From: Roseateles hydrophilus
Lineage (GTDB): Bacteria; Pseudomonadota; Gammaproteobacteria; Burkholderiales; Burkholderiaceae_C
Length of the DNA stretch: 64,000 bases
NCBI RefSeq assembly: GCF_026712245.1
Contig: NZ_JAPPUY010000003.1
Location: 248,001-312,000 of the forward strand
Direction of reading: 5' to 3'
In this document: positions 1-8,652 of the stretch, in pieces
Layout: every line of letters begins with the position of its first letter
Position numbering within the stretch: the stretch's first letter is position 1
Notes under the pieces: generated by a model
Told to the model about the DNA's origin: nothing
Seen by the model: the letters and a program-made list of their open reading frames with translations, nothing else
Database searches by the model: none
Program-made: the position numbers and the translations under genes

Positions 1-1659
1 CTGGCCATCCCAGCCCTTGAGGCGGTGCAGGCCGGCCACGGTGGTGTCGGCATACAGCCGGCCGTCGCGGGCCCACAGCAGGGCCATGACGGCGGGGCTG
101 CCCAGCGCCTCGCCCGGCGCCTGCGGCACGGGTGCGAGCACGCCGCCAGCGGCCGCTTCCTCGCGCAACAGACCGGCCTGGCCGCCCACCCACAGGCGCC
201 CGTCCGGCGCCTCGCGCAGCACGTAGATGCCGCCATGCAGCGGCGCGTCGCCCTGCAGGTGCACGCGTTCCAGCGCCGTCGCCTGCGCACCGGCCAGGCG
301 GTACAGGCCTTCCTGCATGCCCAGCCACACGCTGCCGTCGGCACGCAGCAGCAGCTGCTGGGCCCGGCCGCCATCCAGCGCCCAGTCGCGCAGCAGGCGG
401 CCATCGGCGGCGCGGTGCTCCAGCCGGCCGGCAGCGGCCATCCACAGGCTGGCGTCGGGCGCCTCGGCGAGGTGCTCGACCACGGTCTGCCGCTCCCGCG
501 GCCAGGTGCCCAGCGTGGCCAGCTCGCGGCCCGGGCGGCCGTCCAGCCGCACGACGCGGCCGGTCTGCGTGGGCGCCAGCACCTCGCCGTTGCGCAGCGC
601 CAGCAGCGCGCGCACATCGGCCTCGGCCAGCGGGCCGCTGCCATCGGCATCGGGGCCGCGCACGGCCAGTGCCGGGTGGTGCAGGTGGCGCTGCACGCCC
701 AGCCCGTAGCCGCTCACCCACATGGCGCCACTGGCGTCGCGCAGCACGGCGCTGAAGTCATTGCCCGCCAGGCCCATGGGGCGGCGCGGGTCCTGGCGCA
801 AGCGGGCCTGCACGGCGCCGCTGGCCGTATCGACCCAGAACAGGCCGTTCTTGCTGCCCACCCAGAGCTGGCCGTCGTACCCCTCGGCCAGTGCCTGCAC
901 CGGCAGCCCCAGCGACTGCACCCAGCGCACGCGTCCCTGCTCGACAACGCCCAGCTGCCCGCTCTGCGTGCCCAGCCAGAGCCGGCCGCCGCTGTCCTCG
1001 GCCAGCGCCAGCACCGTGGCGCCGGCGGGCAGGCCCGGCAGTGGCACGTCCTCCCAGCGCTCGCCGACACGGCGCGCCAGGCCGCGCCAGTGGCCGGCCC
1101 AGACGCCGCCGTCCCGCGCAGCGAGCAGCGCGAGCACGCGACTCTCGGCCTCGCCGCGCCAGGTCAGCACCTGCGACTCGACCCGGCCGCTGCGCGGCTC
1201 GTAGCGGTACAGGCCCCGGCCCACGGTGCCCACCCAGACGGCGCCCGCACGGTCCTCGGCCACGGCGCGGATGGGGGCCTGGGGTGCGCCTGGTGCATGG
1301 CGCTGCACGCGGTCTTGCGCCGGGTCGTAGGCCACCAGGCCCAGGAACTCGGTGCCTATCCACATGCGTCCGTCGGCGGCCGGCGCCATCGCCCGCACCC
1401 AGCCCAGGCCACGCCGCGCGCCCGTCTCGGGCGGCAGCTCGATGGGGCGCAGCCGGTAGCCGTCGTAGCGCGCCAGGCCCTTGGTGGTGGCAATCCACAG
1501 CAGCCCTGCGCGGTCCTGGGCAATGGCGGGCACCGCGTCCTGAGGCACCGGCACACTGCGGAACTGCACCTCCAGCGGGCCAGCGCCGGCATCTGCCCGC
1601 GCCGCGCTCAGCGCCAAGGCAGCCAGCAGCGCAGCGACACTACGAACTAGGGGATGCAT
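1..1659 (-). CDS. two-component regulator propeller protein, N-terminal part (probable sensor)
   Basis: The frame is open from an ATG at 1659 to the window edge (553 codons, no stop), so the C-terminus lies outside. The N-terminus is a signal peptide (about residues 1-22, ending in AARA). The rest is a series of Reg_prop repeats of the type GLLWIATTKGLARYDGYRL and GRMWIGTEFLG, which build seven-bladed periplasmic propellers. In this family the propeller is normally followed by a Y_Y_Y domain, one membrane helix and a histidine kinase or GGDEF output. That output cannot be seen here. The next gene on the opposite strand encodes a receiver domain, but partnership is only a guess. Confidence 0.85.
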   Translation of the reverse strand, partial: MHPLVRSVAALLAALALSAARADAGAGPLEVQFRSVPVPQDAVPAIAQDRAGLLWIATTKGLARYDGYRLRPIELPPETGARRGLGWVRAMAPAADGRMWIGTEFLGLVAYDPAQDRVQRHAPGAPQAPIRAVAEDRAGAVWVGTVGRGLYRYEPRSGRVESQVLTWRGEAESRVLALLAARDGGVWAGHWRGLARRVGERWEDVPLPGLPAGATVLALAEDSGGRLWLGTQSGQLGVVEQGRVRWVQSLGLPVQALAEGYDGQLWVGSKNGLFWVDTASGAVQARLRQDPRRPMGLAGNDFSAVLRDASGAMWVSGYGLGVQRHLHHPALAVRGPDADGSGPLAEADVRALLALRNGEVLAPTQTGRVVRLDGRPGRELATLGTWPRERQTVVEHLAEAPDASLWMAAAGRLEHRAADGRLLRDWALDGGRAQQLLLRADGSVWLGMQEGLYRLAGAQATALERVHLQGDAPLHGGIYVLREAPDGRLWVGGQAGLLREEAAAGGVLAPVPQAPGEALGSPAVMALLWARDGRLYADTTVAGLHRLKGWDGQ

Positions 1660-1832
1660 GGGAGCGCATCCTAAGGTAAGCACTGGCAACAACACCCCGG
1701 CGCTCGATGCGTCCACCTGGGGCGGACGCGGGGGTAAAGCCCCGGAATCCGTGACGGATGCCGGCAAATCATTGATGGTGCCCGCAGTGAGCGGGTGTTA
1801 GGCTGCCCGGCCTAGACGCAGGGGATGGAGAG

Positions 1833-2552
1833 ATGTTTCACGAGTTGCAGGAGTTGCTGGGCGCGTACCTGATGCCGGTGCTGATCGCGATCCCGCTGGC
1901 CATCATCGTGCTCATCGCCGCCTTCAAGCGTGACGACTACCGGCCGCCACGCGAGTACACGCCGCCGCCGCGCCCGCCGGAGGGCCAGCGCACTCGCGCG
2001 GCCCAGGCGCCGGTGGTGCTGCCGCCACTGCCCGGCACGCCCGGTGCACCGACGATGGCCAGCGCCTTCGTCATGGCGCCGTCGCCCATGCAGCCGCCCG
2101 CTGCTCCCGCCCCGGTGGTGCCCGAGGGCCCGCCCACGGTGCTGATCGCCGACGACTCCGCCGTGGTGCGCACCAAGCTCAAGCGGCTGCTGGAAGGCGC
2201 CGGCTTCACGGTCGTGCAGGTCAACGACGGCAACGAGGCGCTGGCCGAGCTGGATGCCAAGCCCGCCATCGCCGTGCTGATCACCGACCTGGAAATGCCC
2301 AACAAGGACGGCTTCGAGCTGATCGCCGACGTGCACGGCAGCCTGGCCACCGAAGACCTGCCGGTGATTGCCATCACCGGCCACGACGAGCTGCACGGCC
2401 GCGTGGGCCAGATCGAGGGCGTCTACGGCATCTTCAAGAAGCCCTGGAACGACCGCGAACTGCTCAAGCGCGTGGAGTCGCTGGTGCACCTGCGCAGCGC
2501 CGCAGCCCGGCGCGGCCGGCGCGTGACAGACGTGCGGCCGCCCGCGGCCTGA
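1833..2552 (+). CDS. membrane-anchored CheY-like response regulator
   Basis: The 239-residue protein has one hydrophobic helix near the N-terminus (about residues 12-30), a proline-rich linker (about 36-100) and a receiver domain (about 102-225). The receiver shows the acidic pair D107-D108, the phosphoacceptor D152 in TDLEMPNKDG, T182 and K203 in FKKP. No output domain follows, so it is a stand-alone receiver tethered to the inner membrane. The start is the ATG preceded by GGGGATGGAG. Tethering a single receiver to the membrane is unusual. It may act as a phosphate sink or recruit a partner at the membrane. Confidence 0.88.
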   Translation: MFHELQELLGAYLMPVLIAIPLAIIVLIAAFKRDDYRPPREYTPPPRPPEGQRTRAAQAPVVLPPLPGTPGAPTMASAFVMAPSPMQPPAAPAPVVPEGPPTVLIADDSAVVRTKLKRLLEGAGFTVVQVNDGNEALAELDAKPAIAVLITDLEMPNKDGFELIADVHGSLATEDLPVIAITGHDELHGRVGQIEGVYGIFKKPWNDRELLKRVESLVHLRSAAARRGRRVTDVRPPAA

Positions 2553-2555
2553 CCC

Positions 2556-3920
2556 TCACGCCGCCCGCGGCAGCGCTCGCGGGCTGACCACGGCCGCAGC
2601 GGCCGCCAGCGCGCAAGCCATCACCAGCACCGGCAGCACCTGGCGCGTGGACGGGTCGAACAGCAGGCCCGCCAGCCCCAGCGCGGCACTGCTGACCAGC
2701 GCATCGCTGAGCTGCAATGATGAGGTGTTGGCCCCCTGGCTCTGCGGCGGCGACAGCTTCAGCAGCAGCACCGACAGCATCGGGAACGACAACCCGATGC
2801 CCAGGCCCACGACTGCCCAGCCCAGCAGTGCCAGCCACGCCGGCAGCGCCGCGACAAGCACAGGCGCCATGACGACGGCCAGCCCCAGCGCCGCGAGCGC
2901 AAAGCCCGATGGCAGCAGCCGGCGCCGCGCGGTGTCGCCCTGCACGCGCGCCTGGATGGCGCTGCCAATGCTCCAGGTGACAGCGCCGGTGCTCAGCGCG
3001 ATGCCAGCCTGCGTCAGGCTCCAGCCGAAGTGCTGGGTCAGCAGCAGCGGCAGGAAGGCCTCGGCGCTGGCAAACGCGGCGGCGATGAAGCCGCGCAGCA
3101 ACACGACGCTGGGCAGGCCGCGCGCCGCCGTCAGCGTGCCGGCCGGCAACAGCTGGCGCGCCGCGAGCCAGGCCGCCACGGCGCCGACCGCGAATAGCAG
3201 GCCAGCGCCGACGCCCTCGTGCTGGCCAGCCCCATGCAGCAGCAGGGCGCCGCCGCTGGCCAGCGCCGCCCAGCGCAACCCGCCCCAGTGCAGCGTTGCA
3301 CCGGTGCCGCCACCGCCGCGCCGCAGCGATGGCAGCATCAGCGCCGCCGCCACCGGCACGGCCGCCGCAACCGCCAGGAACACCCAGCGCCAGCCCAGCC
3401 AGTGCACCAGTCCGGACGCCAGCGCCGGGCCCACCAGGCCAGGCAGCACCCAGGCGCCGGCAAACATCGCGAACAGCTTGGGATGCAGCGGCGCCGGCAC
3501 GACCTGGCCCACGCCCACATACAGCGCCACGCCCAGCACGCCCGTGCCCAGGCCCTGCAGCGCGCGGCCCAGCACCAGCGCGGTCATGGACGGCGCCAGC
3601 CCGGCCAGCAGCAGGCCGGCCAGAAAGGCCGCCAGCCCCAGCAGCGATGCACGGTAGGCACCGCGCTTGTCGCACAGCTGGCCGGCGATCGTCATGCCGA
3701 TGACCGAGGTGGCCAGCGTGGCGCCAAAGGCCAGCGCATACAGCGACAGGCCGCCCAGCGCCTCCGCCACTGCGGGCATGGCGGTGGCCACGGCAATGGA
3801 CTCGAAGGCCAGCATGGAAATCAGCGCGACGGCGCCCACGCAGGCCGCGCGGCGGCCGGGGGCGAAGAGCCTGTCGTCAGGGGTGGTGTTGGCAGCTGTC
3901 ACGGGGTCGGCGAGGTTCAT
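2556..3920 (-). CDS. MFS transporter (DHA-type drug exporter family)
   Basis: The 454-residue protein is very hydrophobic, with a typical MFS layout of about 12-14 helices. The loop between helices 2 and 3 carries GQLCDKRGAY, a variant of the MFS signature, and a later segment (GRALQGLGTGVLGVALYV) resembles the motif of proton-driven multidrug antiporters. It is likely an inner-membrane proton-coupled exporter; the substrate is unknown. It ends 3 bp from the stop of the receiver gene (convergent) and diverges from the queuosine genes. The ATG lies only a few bases from the predicted transcription start, so the mRNA may be nearly leaderless. Confidence 0.85.
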   Translation of the reverse strand: MNLADPVTAANTTPDDRLFAPGRRAACVGAVALISMLAFESIAVATAMPAVAEALGGLSLYALAFGATLATSVIGMTIAGQLCDKRGAYRASLLGLAAFLAGLLLAGLAPSMTALVLGRALQGLGTGVLGVALYVGVGQVVPAPLHPKLFAMFAGAWVLPGLVGPALASGLVHWLGWRWVFLAVAAAVPVAAALMLPSLRRGGGGTGATLHWGGLRWAALASGGALLLHGAGQHEGVGAGLLFAVGAVAAWLAARQLLPAGTLTAARGLPSVVLLRGFIAAAFASAEAFLPLLLTQHFGWSLTQAGIALSTGAVTWSIGSAIQARVQGDTARRRLLPSGFALAALGLAVVMAPVLVAALPAWLALLGWAVVGLGIGLSFPMLSVLLLKLSPPQSQGANTSSLQLSDALVSSAALGLAGLLFDPSTRQVLPVLVMACALAAAAAVVSPRALPRAA

Positions 3921-3927
3921 GGGCTGA

Positions 3928-3958
3928 AGCCTAGAAGTTCAAGTCGGCTTCAAGTCAA
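3928..3958 (-). promoter_or_regulatory. candidate MerR-type promoter with 19-bp spacer
   Basis: On the minus strand TTGACT (3953-3958) and TAGGCT (3928-3933) are separated by 19 bp. The spacer contains a short dyad AAG-CCGA-CTT. A long spacer over a dyad is characteristic of promoters activated by MerR-family regulators. It would drive the MFS gene starting at 3920. No MerR gene is in the window. Confidence 0.35.
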
Positions 3959-3991
3959 GCAAGGTCATGAGCCCCAAGGGACAATCGGGGC

Positions 3992-5092
3992 ATGTCAGTT
4001 TCGGTCCTTCACTGTGCGTCCGCCGGCTTCGAGTCGGCCTGCCGCATTCCTGCGCTGCCGGCATCGCACCGCAGCCACGGCCTGCACGGCCACAGCTATT
4101 TCGCCACGGTGCGCAGCGCGCTGCCCGCCGGCTGGGCGGCTTTCCCGGGTGGCGAGGTGGAGGACCTGCGCGCGCGCATGGCTGGCACCGTCGCACCGCT
4201 GGACCATGCGCTGCTGAACGACCACCTCGACGAGCCCACCGACGAAAACCTGGCCCGCTGGGTGCGCAGCCGGCTGAACGTGGATGTGCCCGGCATCGTG
4301 CAGGTGGGCGTGCAAAGCACCACGCACAGCGGCGTGGACCTGGACGGCGCCGGCCATGCCCATGTGTGGCGCCGCTACCGCTTCCAGGCTGCGCACCAGC
4401 TGCCCAACGTGCCGGCCGGCCACCAGTGCGGCCGCATGCACGGCCATGGCTTCGAGGTCATCCTGCACGCGAATGCCGATCTCGGCGAGCGTGACCTGGC
4501 CATCGACTACGACCACCTCGACGAAGTCTGGGCGCCGCTGCACTTCGAGCTGAACTACCGCTGCCTGAACGACATCCCGGGCCTGCAGAACCCGACCAGC
4601 GAGAACCTCTCGGCCTGGCTGTGGGCGCGGCTCAAGCCCCAGCTGCCGGAACTGAGCTGGGTGACCGTCTACGAAACCGGCTCCAGCGGCGCCAACTTCA
4701 ACGGCCAGAGCTACCGGATCTGGAAGGAGATGACGCTGGACAGCGCCGTTCGCCTGCGCCACGCGCCCGACGGCCACCCGCTGGCCGGCACGCACGGCCA
4801 CACCTTCACCCTGCGCCTGCACCTGGCCGCGCCGCTGGACCAGGTGATGGGCTGGACGGTGGACTTTGGCGATGTGAAGAGCCTGTTCAACCCCATCTTC
4901 AAGCGGCTGGACCACCACCCGCTGTTCGAGATCGCCAACTTGCCGGACGGCGACGCCGCCAGCATCGCGACCTGGGTGTTGAACGAGGGCGGCTCGGTGC
5001 TGCCGCAGATCGACCGCGTGGACCTGTACGAGACGCGCGGCTGCGGCGCCATCGTCAGCCGCGCCGACTCGGAAGAATTGATTCCCGTATGA
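3992..5092 (+). CDS. QueD-like protein with three fused PTPS domains
   Basis: The 366 residues form three tandem 6-pyruvoyl-tetrahydropterin synthase/QueD units (about 5-115, 125-245 and 250-360). QueD converts dihydroneopterin triphosphate to 6-carboxytetrahydropterin, the step before QueE in queuosine synthesis. Domain 2 has the zinc histidines H135, H150 and H152, the catalytic C146 and the pterin-anchoring E228. Where an Asp-His pair is expected it has N-Y (ELNYRCLND). Domains 1 and 3 lack the Cys and the first His but keep Asp-His pairs (D71-H72 and D307-H308). The gene overlaps queE by 4 bp (ATGA), so the two are translated together. Normal QueD is about 120 residues and homo-oligomeric. 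Confidence 0.85.
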   Translation: MSVSVLHCASAGFESACRIPALPASHRSHGLHGHSYFATVRSALPAGWAAFPGGEVEDLRARMAGTVAPLDHALLNDHLDEPTDENLARWVRSRLNVDVPGIVQVGVQSTTHSGVDLDGAGHAHVWRRYRFQAAHQLPNVPAGHQCGRMHGHGFEVILHANADLGERDLAIDYDHLDEVWAPLHFELNYRCLNDIPGLQNPTSENLSAWLWARLKPQLPELSWVTVYETGSSGANFNGQSYRIWKEMTLDSAVRLRHAPDGHPLAGTHGHTFTLRLHLAAPLDQVMGWTVDFGDVKSLFNPIFKRLDHHPLFEIANLPDGDAASIATWVLNEGGSVLPQIDRVDLYETRGCGAIVSRADSEELIPV

Positions 5093-5724
5093 CGTATTCA
5101 GTCAAAGAGCTGTTCTACACGCTGCAGGGCGAAGGCGCCCAGGCCGGCCGCGCGGCAGTGTTCTGCCGCTTCACCGGTTGCAACCTGTGGACCGGCCGCG
5201 AGCAGGACCGTGCCACCGCCGTCTGCACCTTCTGCGACACGGACTTCGTCGGCACCGACGGTGAAGGCGGCGGCAAGTTCGCAACACCCGATGCGCTGGC
5301 CGATGCAATCGCCAAGGCCTGGCCTGACGGCGAAGGCGGCCAGCGCTACGTGGTGTGCACCGGCGGCGAACCGCTGCTGCAGCTGGACACACCGCTGATC
5401 GATGCGCTGCACGCGCGCGGCTTCGAGGTGGCGGTGGAAACCAACGGCACGCAACCCGCACCGCCGGGGCTGGACTGGATCTGCGTCAGCCCCAAGGCCG
5501 ATGCGCCGCTGGTGCTGACGTCAGGCCACGAGCTGAAGCTGGTCTACCCGCAGCCGCTGGCAATGCCGGAGCGGTTTGCCCATCTGGCCTTCGAGAACTT
5601 CTTCCTGCAGCCCATGGACTCGGTGCTGCAGCGCGAGCACACCAAGGCCGCGGTGGCCTACTGCATGGCCCACCCGCAGTGGCGGCTGTCGGTGCAGATG
5701 CACAAGGTGGTGGGCATCGCCTGA
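5089..5724 (+). CDS. queE: 7-carboxy-7-deazaguanine synthase
   Basis: The 211-residue radical-SAM enzyme makes 7-carboxy-7-deazaguanine from 6-carboxytetrahydropterin, the third step of preQ0/queuosine synthesis. The N-terminus begins with FYTLQGEG, which is typical of QueE. The cluster cysteines are spaced CX14CX2C (TGC...VCTFC), the variant spacing known for the Burkholderia-type QueE rather than CX3CX2C. A TGGEPLLQ segment follows at about residues 85-95. The ATG overlaps the stop of the upstream QueD-like gene, which fixes the start. Confidence 0.93.
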   Translation: MTYSVKELFYTLQGEGAQAGRAAVFCRFTGCNLWTGREQDRATAVCTFCDTDFVGTDGEGGGKFATPDALADAIAKAWPDGEGGQRYVVCTGGEPLLQLDTPLIDALHARGFEVAVETNGTQPAPPGLDWICVSPKADAPLVLTSGHELKLVYPQPLAMPERFAHLAFENFFLQPMDSVLQREHTKAAVAYCMAHPQWRLSVQMHKVVGIA

Positions 5725-5730
5725 GAGCGC

Positions 5731-5755
5731 GACGCCGGCCGTATCAGCCGGCGTC
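5731..5755. terminator. strong hairpin between convergent genes
   Basis: GACGCCGGC (5731-5739) and GCCGGCGTC (5747-5755) form a perfect 9-bp stem with a 7-nt loop just after the queE stop. There is no T-tract. It overlaps the last codons of the convergent membrane-protein gene. It is probably a bidirectional transcription barrier or 3'-end stabiliser. Confidence 0.5.
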
Positions 5756-6004
5756 GGCCATACGCTGGCGCCTGCGCGCTGCCAGCGCGCTCGCCAGGCA
5801 GCCCACCACGATCAGGCCGAAGCCGCCACCCAGGCACAGCCCGAGCAGGCTGTTCAGCAAGGCCCCGAAGCCGTCGCCGATCGCAGGCTCGGGAACGCCG
5901 CTGAGGGACCACCAGAACCCGGCTGCGGCGCCAGCCAGTGTGATCAACGTCCACACGCCGACATAGAGAATGCCCCTGAACATGGAGCGCGCGATGGCTT
6001 GCAT
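5744..6004 (-). CDS. small two-helix membrane protein, unknown function
   Basis: The 86-residue protein has two clear hydrophobic segments (about residues 12-34 and 48-75) and a basic tail (ARRRQRM). I do not recognise a family. The minus-strand frame uses the same G/C-rich codon style as its neighbours. It could share a transcript with the PH-domain gene 39 bp upstream. Nothing in the sequence indicates a function. Confidence 0.55.
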   Translation of the reverse strand: MQAIARSMFRGILYVGVWTLITLAGAAAGFWWSLSGVPEPAIGDGFGALLNSLLGLCLGGGFGLIVVGCLASALAARRRQRMADAG

Positions 6005-6043
6005 GCCTGCAGCTGAGGTTGTCGATGCGGTCGAGCAAACCTC

Positions 6044-6655
6044 TCAGTTCTGGATGTAGCGCTCGAACACGCCGCCGAAATCCTTGCGGCTGAGCTTGTC
6101 CAGCACGACGCTGTTCACGGTGTTGAGCAGCGACAGGTAGTGGCGGCTGACCTGTTCCTCCGTGACCTCCTGGCCCAGCTTGAACATCTGGCCGGTCACG
6201 CCCAGGCACTCCATCGCATGGGCACGCGCCTGTTCGTCACGTTCCTGCAGCTTGCCGATGCTGTGCAGCGCCTTGTAGAGATCCTTGAGCTGCTCGATGA
6301 AGTTCTTGCGCACGTCGATGCTGAACGGCGCGCCCTCACCGATGTGGAACTTGATCTCGACGTCCATGTCGATGGTGCCGGCCGTCTCCAGCGTCACGTG
6401 GCTGATGCGGTGGCTCAGCCAGTCGTAGCGCCGGATGACGCGCTTGGACGACACGGCGGATTCGCCATCCACATGCACCAGCGCGAGGTTGGTGAAGCAG
6501 TACTCGTCCTTCTTGGACTTGATGAGGAAGTAGATCTTCTCGCCGTCCTCGCTGAACAGGTAGTCGTCGGCATCGACCTTGTTGAAGTCGGCCGCGGGCA
6601 CGATGACGCCGATGTCGCTGAGGCCCAGCGCCTCGGAAGCCAGTCTCTTGAACAT
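6044..6655 (-). CDS. bacterial PH-domain protein (YvbH/bPH_1-like)
   Basis: The 203-residue protein starts at MFKRLASEALGL. The ATG at 6655 has AGGAG about 8 bases upstream, and a longer frame exists but lacks such a site. Residues about 8-125 match the bacterial pleckstrin-homology fold of YvbH-type proteins (LSDIGVIVPAADFNKVDADDYL, then FTNLALVHVDGESAVSSKR). The C-terminal third is helical. There is no signal peptide, so it is likely cytosolic. The role of this family is not established. Confidence 0.75.
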   Translation of the reverse strand: MFKRLASEALGLSDIGVIVPAADFNKVDADDYLFSEDGEKIYFLIKSKKDEYCFTNLALVHVDGESAVSSKRVIRRYDWLSHRISHVTLETAGTIDMDVEIKFHIGEGAPFSIDVRKNFIEQLKDLYKALHSIGKLQERDEQARAHAMECLGVTGQMFKLGQEVTEEQVSRHYLSLLNTVNSVVLDKLSRKDFGGVFERYIQN

Positions 6656-6740
6656 TGCTTGCTCCTGGTGGTTTGGCGGCGCGAGTGTGCCCGCCGCAGA
6701 CGGCAGCAACCGGGCCGCCTGACGGGAATATCAACCCAAC

Positions 6741-6764
6741 AAAAAAGGAGCCCGCAGGCTCCTT
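6741..6764 (-). terminator. rho-independent terminator of the ompW-like gene
   Basis: An 8-bp perfect stem, AAGGAGCC/GGCTCCTT with loop CGCA, is followed on the minus strand by a T-tract (the A run at 6741-6746). It lies about 22 bp past the stop of the OmpW-family gene. Confidence 0.85.
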
Positions 6765-6786
6765 GTGGCGACGTGCCGCTAGCGGC

Positions 6787-7455
6787 TCAGAAGCGGTAGC
6801 CGACGCCGAACTTGATGGACACGGGGTCCAGCGAGGTCTCGATGGTCTGGCCGGTGGACAGCGAGCCCGTCGTCTTGATCATGGTCTTGGTGACCGAGAC
6901 GCTGGCCGACCAGTCGCGGCTGATGTTGTAGGCCGCGCCCAGCTCCACGGTGGCGCCCAGGCGGCGCTTCATCGTGAGCGTCGTCGGCGTGTTGACCGTG
7001 CCACCGGTGATGCCGGACAGCGTGGCCGTGGCGCGCGGCTTGAAGAAGTAGGCATAGGTGGGGCCTGCACCGATGAAGGGGCGCACCGTGCTGTTGGCAT
7101 CACCGAAGCGGTACTGGGCCAGCAGCGTCATGGGCAGGGACTTCACGCTGCCGATCTTGCCGACGCCGTCGATCGCACCGGCACCGACGATGTCGTGCTC
7201 GAAGGGCAGCGCGATGGGCAGCTCGATGCTGAGCTTGTCGGTCCAGTAGTAGGTGATGCCGCCGACGAAGGAGCTGGCCTTCTTGACGTCGATCTTGGTG
7301 CCGGGAAGGCTGGGCGCGGTCAGGTCGCCGCTGTCGACCTGCGGGCTGATCTGGGCCGCACCGGCACTGATGACGAAGCTGCCGGCCGATTGGGCCCAGG
7401 CGCTGCCGGTGAGCAGCAGCGCGGCGGTCGCACCGAGGAGGAACTTGGTGGTCAT
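6787..7455 (-). CDS. ompW: OmpW-family outer-membrane beta-barrel
   Basis: The 222-residue precursor has a signal peptide ending SAWA-Q (about residues 1-21). Alternating beta-strand segments are typical of the eight-stranded OmpW barrel, including LLAQYRFGDANSTVRPFIGAGPTYAYFF, which is close to the conserved OmpW core, and it ends with the aromatic GVGYRF. OmpW proteins sit in the outer membrane and pass small hydrophobic molecules. The gene lies 30 bp downstream of the GDSL lipoprotein gene on the same strand, so the two may be cotranscribed, and it is followed by a good terminator. Confidence 0.9.
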   Translation of the reverse strand: MTTKFLLGATAALLLTGSAWAQSAGSFVISAGAAQISPQVDSGDLTAPSLPGTKIDVKKASSFVGGITYYWTDKLSIELPIALPFEHDIVGAGAIDGVGKIGSVKSLPMTLLAQYRFGDANSTVRPFIGAGPTYAYFFKPRATATLSGITGGTVNTPTTLTMKRRLGATVELGAAYNISRDWSASVSVTKTMIKTTGSLSTGQTIETSLDPVSIKFGVGYRF

Positions 7456-7485
7456 GGGATATCTCCGTGAACGGGTGCGTGCGGC

Positions 7486-8652
7486 TTACAGCCAGCCCTT
7501 GGTGGTGATGGACTTGGCGATGAGCTGCTGGATCAGCTGGTGGGCGTAGGGCGTGGGGTGGAAGCCGTCCGAGAAGCCGTAGGTCTTCCACCAGTCGGCG
7601 CCGGTCACCCCTGCCGGCGGCGCGGCGCTCAGTGCCGCGGCCGTGCAGGTGGGGAAGCTGTAGGTGGGCAGGCCGTCGCTGCCGACGCCGGTGCGCGGGC
7701 AGGCCGTGTCCTTGGAATTGGTCAGGCCGAACTGGGCGGGCGTGGTCACCTGGTCCTGCAGGCCCTTGTAGAAGTCGATCAGCGCGACACGCTCGTCATT
7801 GCCGACCTTGGCGGCGAGCTGGGTGTTGTAGGCCGACATCCAGGCCCGGAACGTGGCCTGCGCCTGGGCGCGGGCCGTGGCACCGGTGGTGCCGCCACCG
7901 CTGGCCAGCGCGATGCCGTCCAGCACGGCCTGGAAGCGCGGCGTCAGCGTGATGTCCGGCAGGTTCATCAGCACCACGTGCGTGGCGCCCTTGTCCAGCA
8001 CGCTGGCCTTGATGGACGCGTAGAACTTGTCGGCCAGCGCCGCCATGTAGGTGCCGCCGATCTGGGCCGTGGTGGTGGCGCCGCCGGCCAGCGCGGTGCC
8101 GATCTGTGTGGGGGTCAGCAGCGTGCCCAGCAGCGCCGAGAAGGCCGCAGCGCTGTCACGCGGGATGTTGAGGTAGGCGCCGACGAGGTCAGCCGCGTCA
8201 TTGCCGCCGCCGTCAATGATGACCAGATCGCTCGCCGTGTAGCTGCCCACGGCGGCATAGGTCGCCATCTGCACACCCACGTTCAACGGGTTGGCGGCGC
8301 TGGCACCGGCACCCGTGTAGGTGATGCGGCCGCCACCGATGGAGAAGTTGGTGCAGCCGGTCTTGGCCGTGTTGGCGGCAAAGGTGGTGCCGGTGAACAC
8401 GTAGAAGTTGCACAGGCTCAGGCCGTAGTTGGCGGCGATGCGCTCCGGGTAGACCAGGTTGTCCGCCGTCTGCACGGTGAACTTGTAGCCGAAGGTGCCG
8501 CTGTCCTGCAGGCTGTCGCCGAAGACCTTGACCGAGGTGATCTTGACCTGGGGCGTCGTGTCGGCCGTGGCGCCGCCACCGCAACCCGCCACCAACACGC
8601 TGCCAAGCAAGGCTGCCGACGCTGCGGCAAGCCGGGTGAGGACGTATTTCAT
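7486..8652 (-). CDS. GDSL/SGNH-family lipoprotein esterase
   Basis: The 388-residue protein begins with a lipoprotein signal (LVAGC, lipidated C24) and a Gly-rich tether. The GDS nucleophile motif is at 45-47 (VFGDSLQDSG, S47), and the catalytic Asp-His pair is in FSDGFHPTP (D362, H365). Block III (GGGND) is also visible. It is a secreted, membrane-tethered ester hydrolase of the SGNH superfamily; the substrate is unknown. Its close spacing to the ompW-like gene suggests an envelope-related transcription unit. Confidence 0.88.
   Translation of the reverse strand: MKYVLTRLAAASAALLGSVLVAGCGGGATADTTPQVKITSVKVFGDSLQDSGTFGYKFTVQTADNLVYPERIAANYGLSLCNFYVFTGTTFAANTAKTGCTNFSIGGGRITYTGAGASAANPLNVGVQMATYAAVGSYTASDLVIIDGGGNDAADLVGAYLNIPRDSAAAFSALLGTLLTPTQIGTALAGGATTTAQIGGTYMAALADKFYASIKASVLDKGATHVVLMNLPDITLTPRFQAVLDGIALASGGGTTGATARAQAQATFRAWMSAYNTQLAAKVGNDERVALIDFYKGLQDQVTTPAQFGLTNSKDTACPRTGVGSDGLPTYSFPTCTAAALSAAPPAGVTGADWWKTYGFSDGFHPTPYAHQLIQQLIAKSITTKGWL

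Noticed and set aside
25-1650. A 541-codon open frame on the plus strand.
   Set aside because: It is the antisense shadow of the propeller sensor. Its product is low-complexity Gln/His/Ala with no domain, while the minus frame gives clean Reg_prop repeats.
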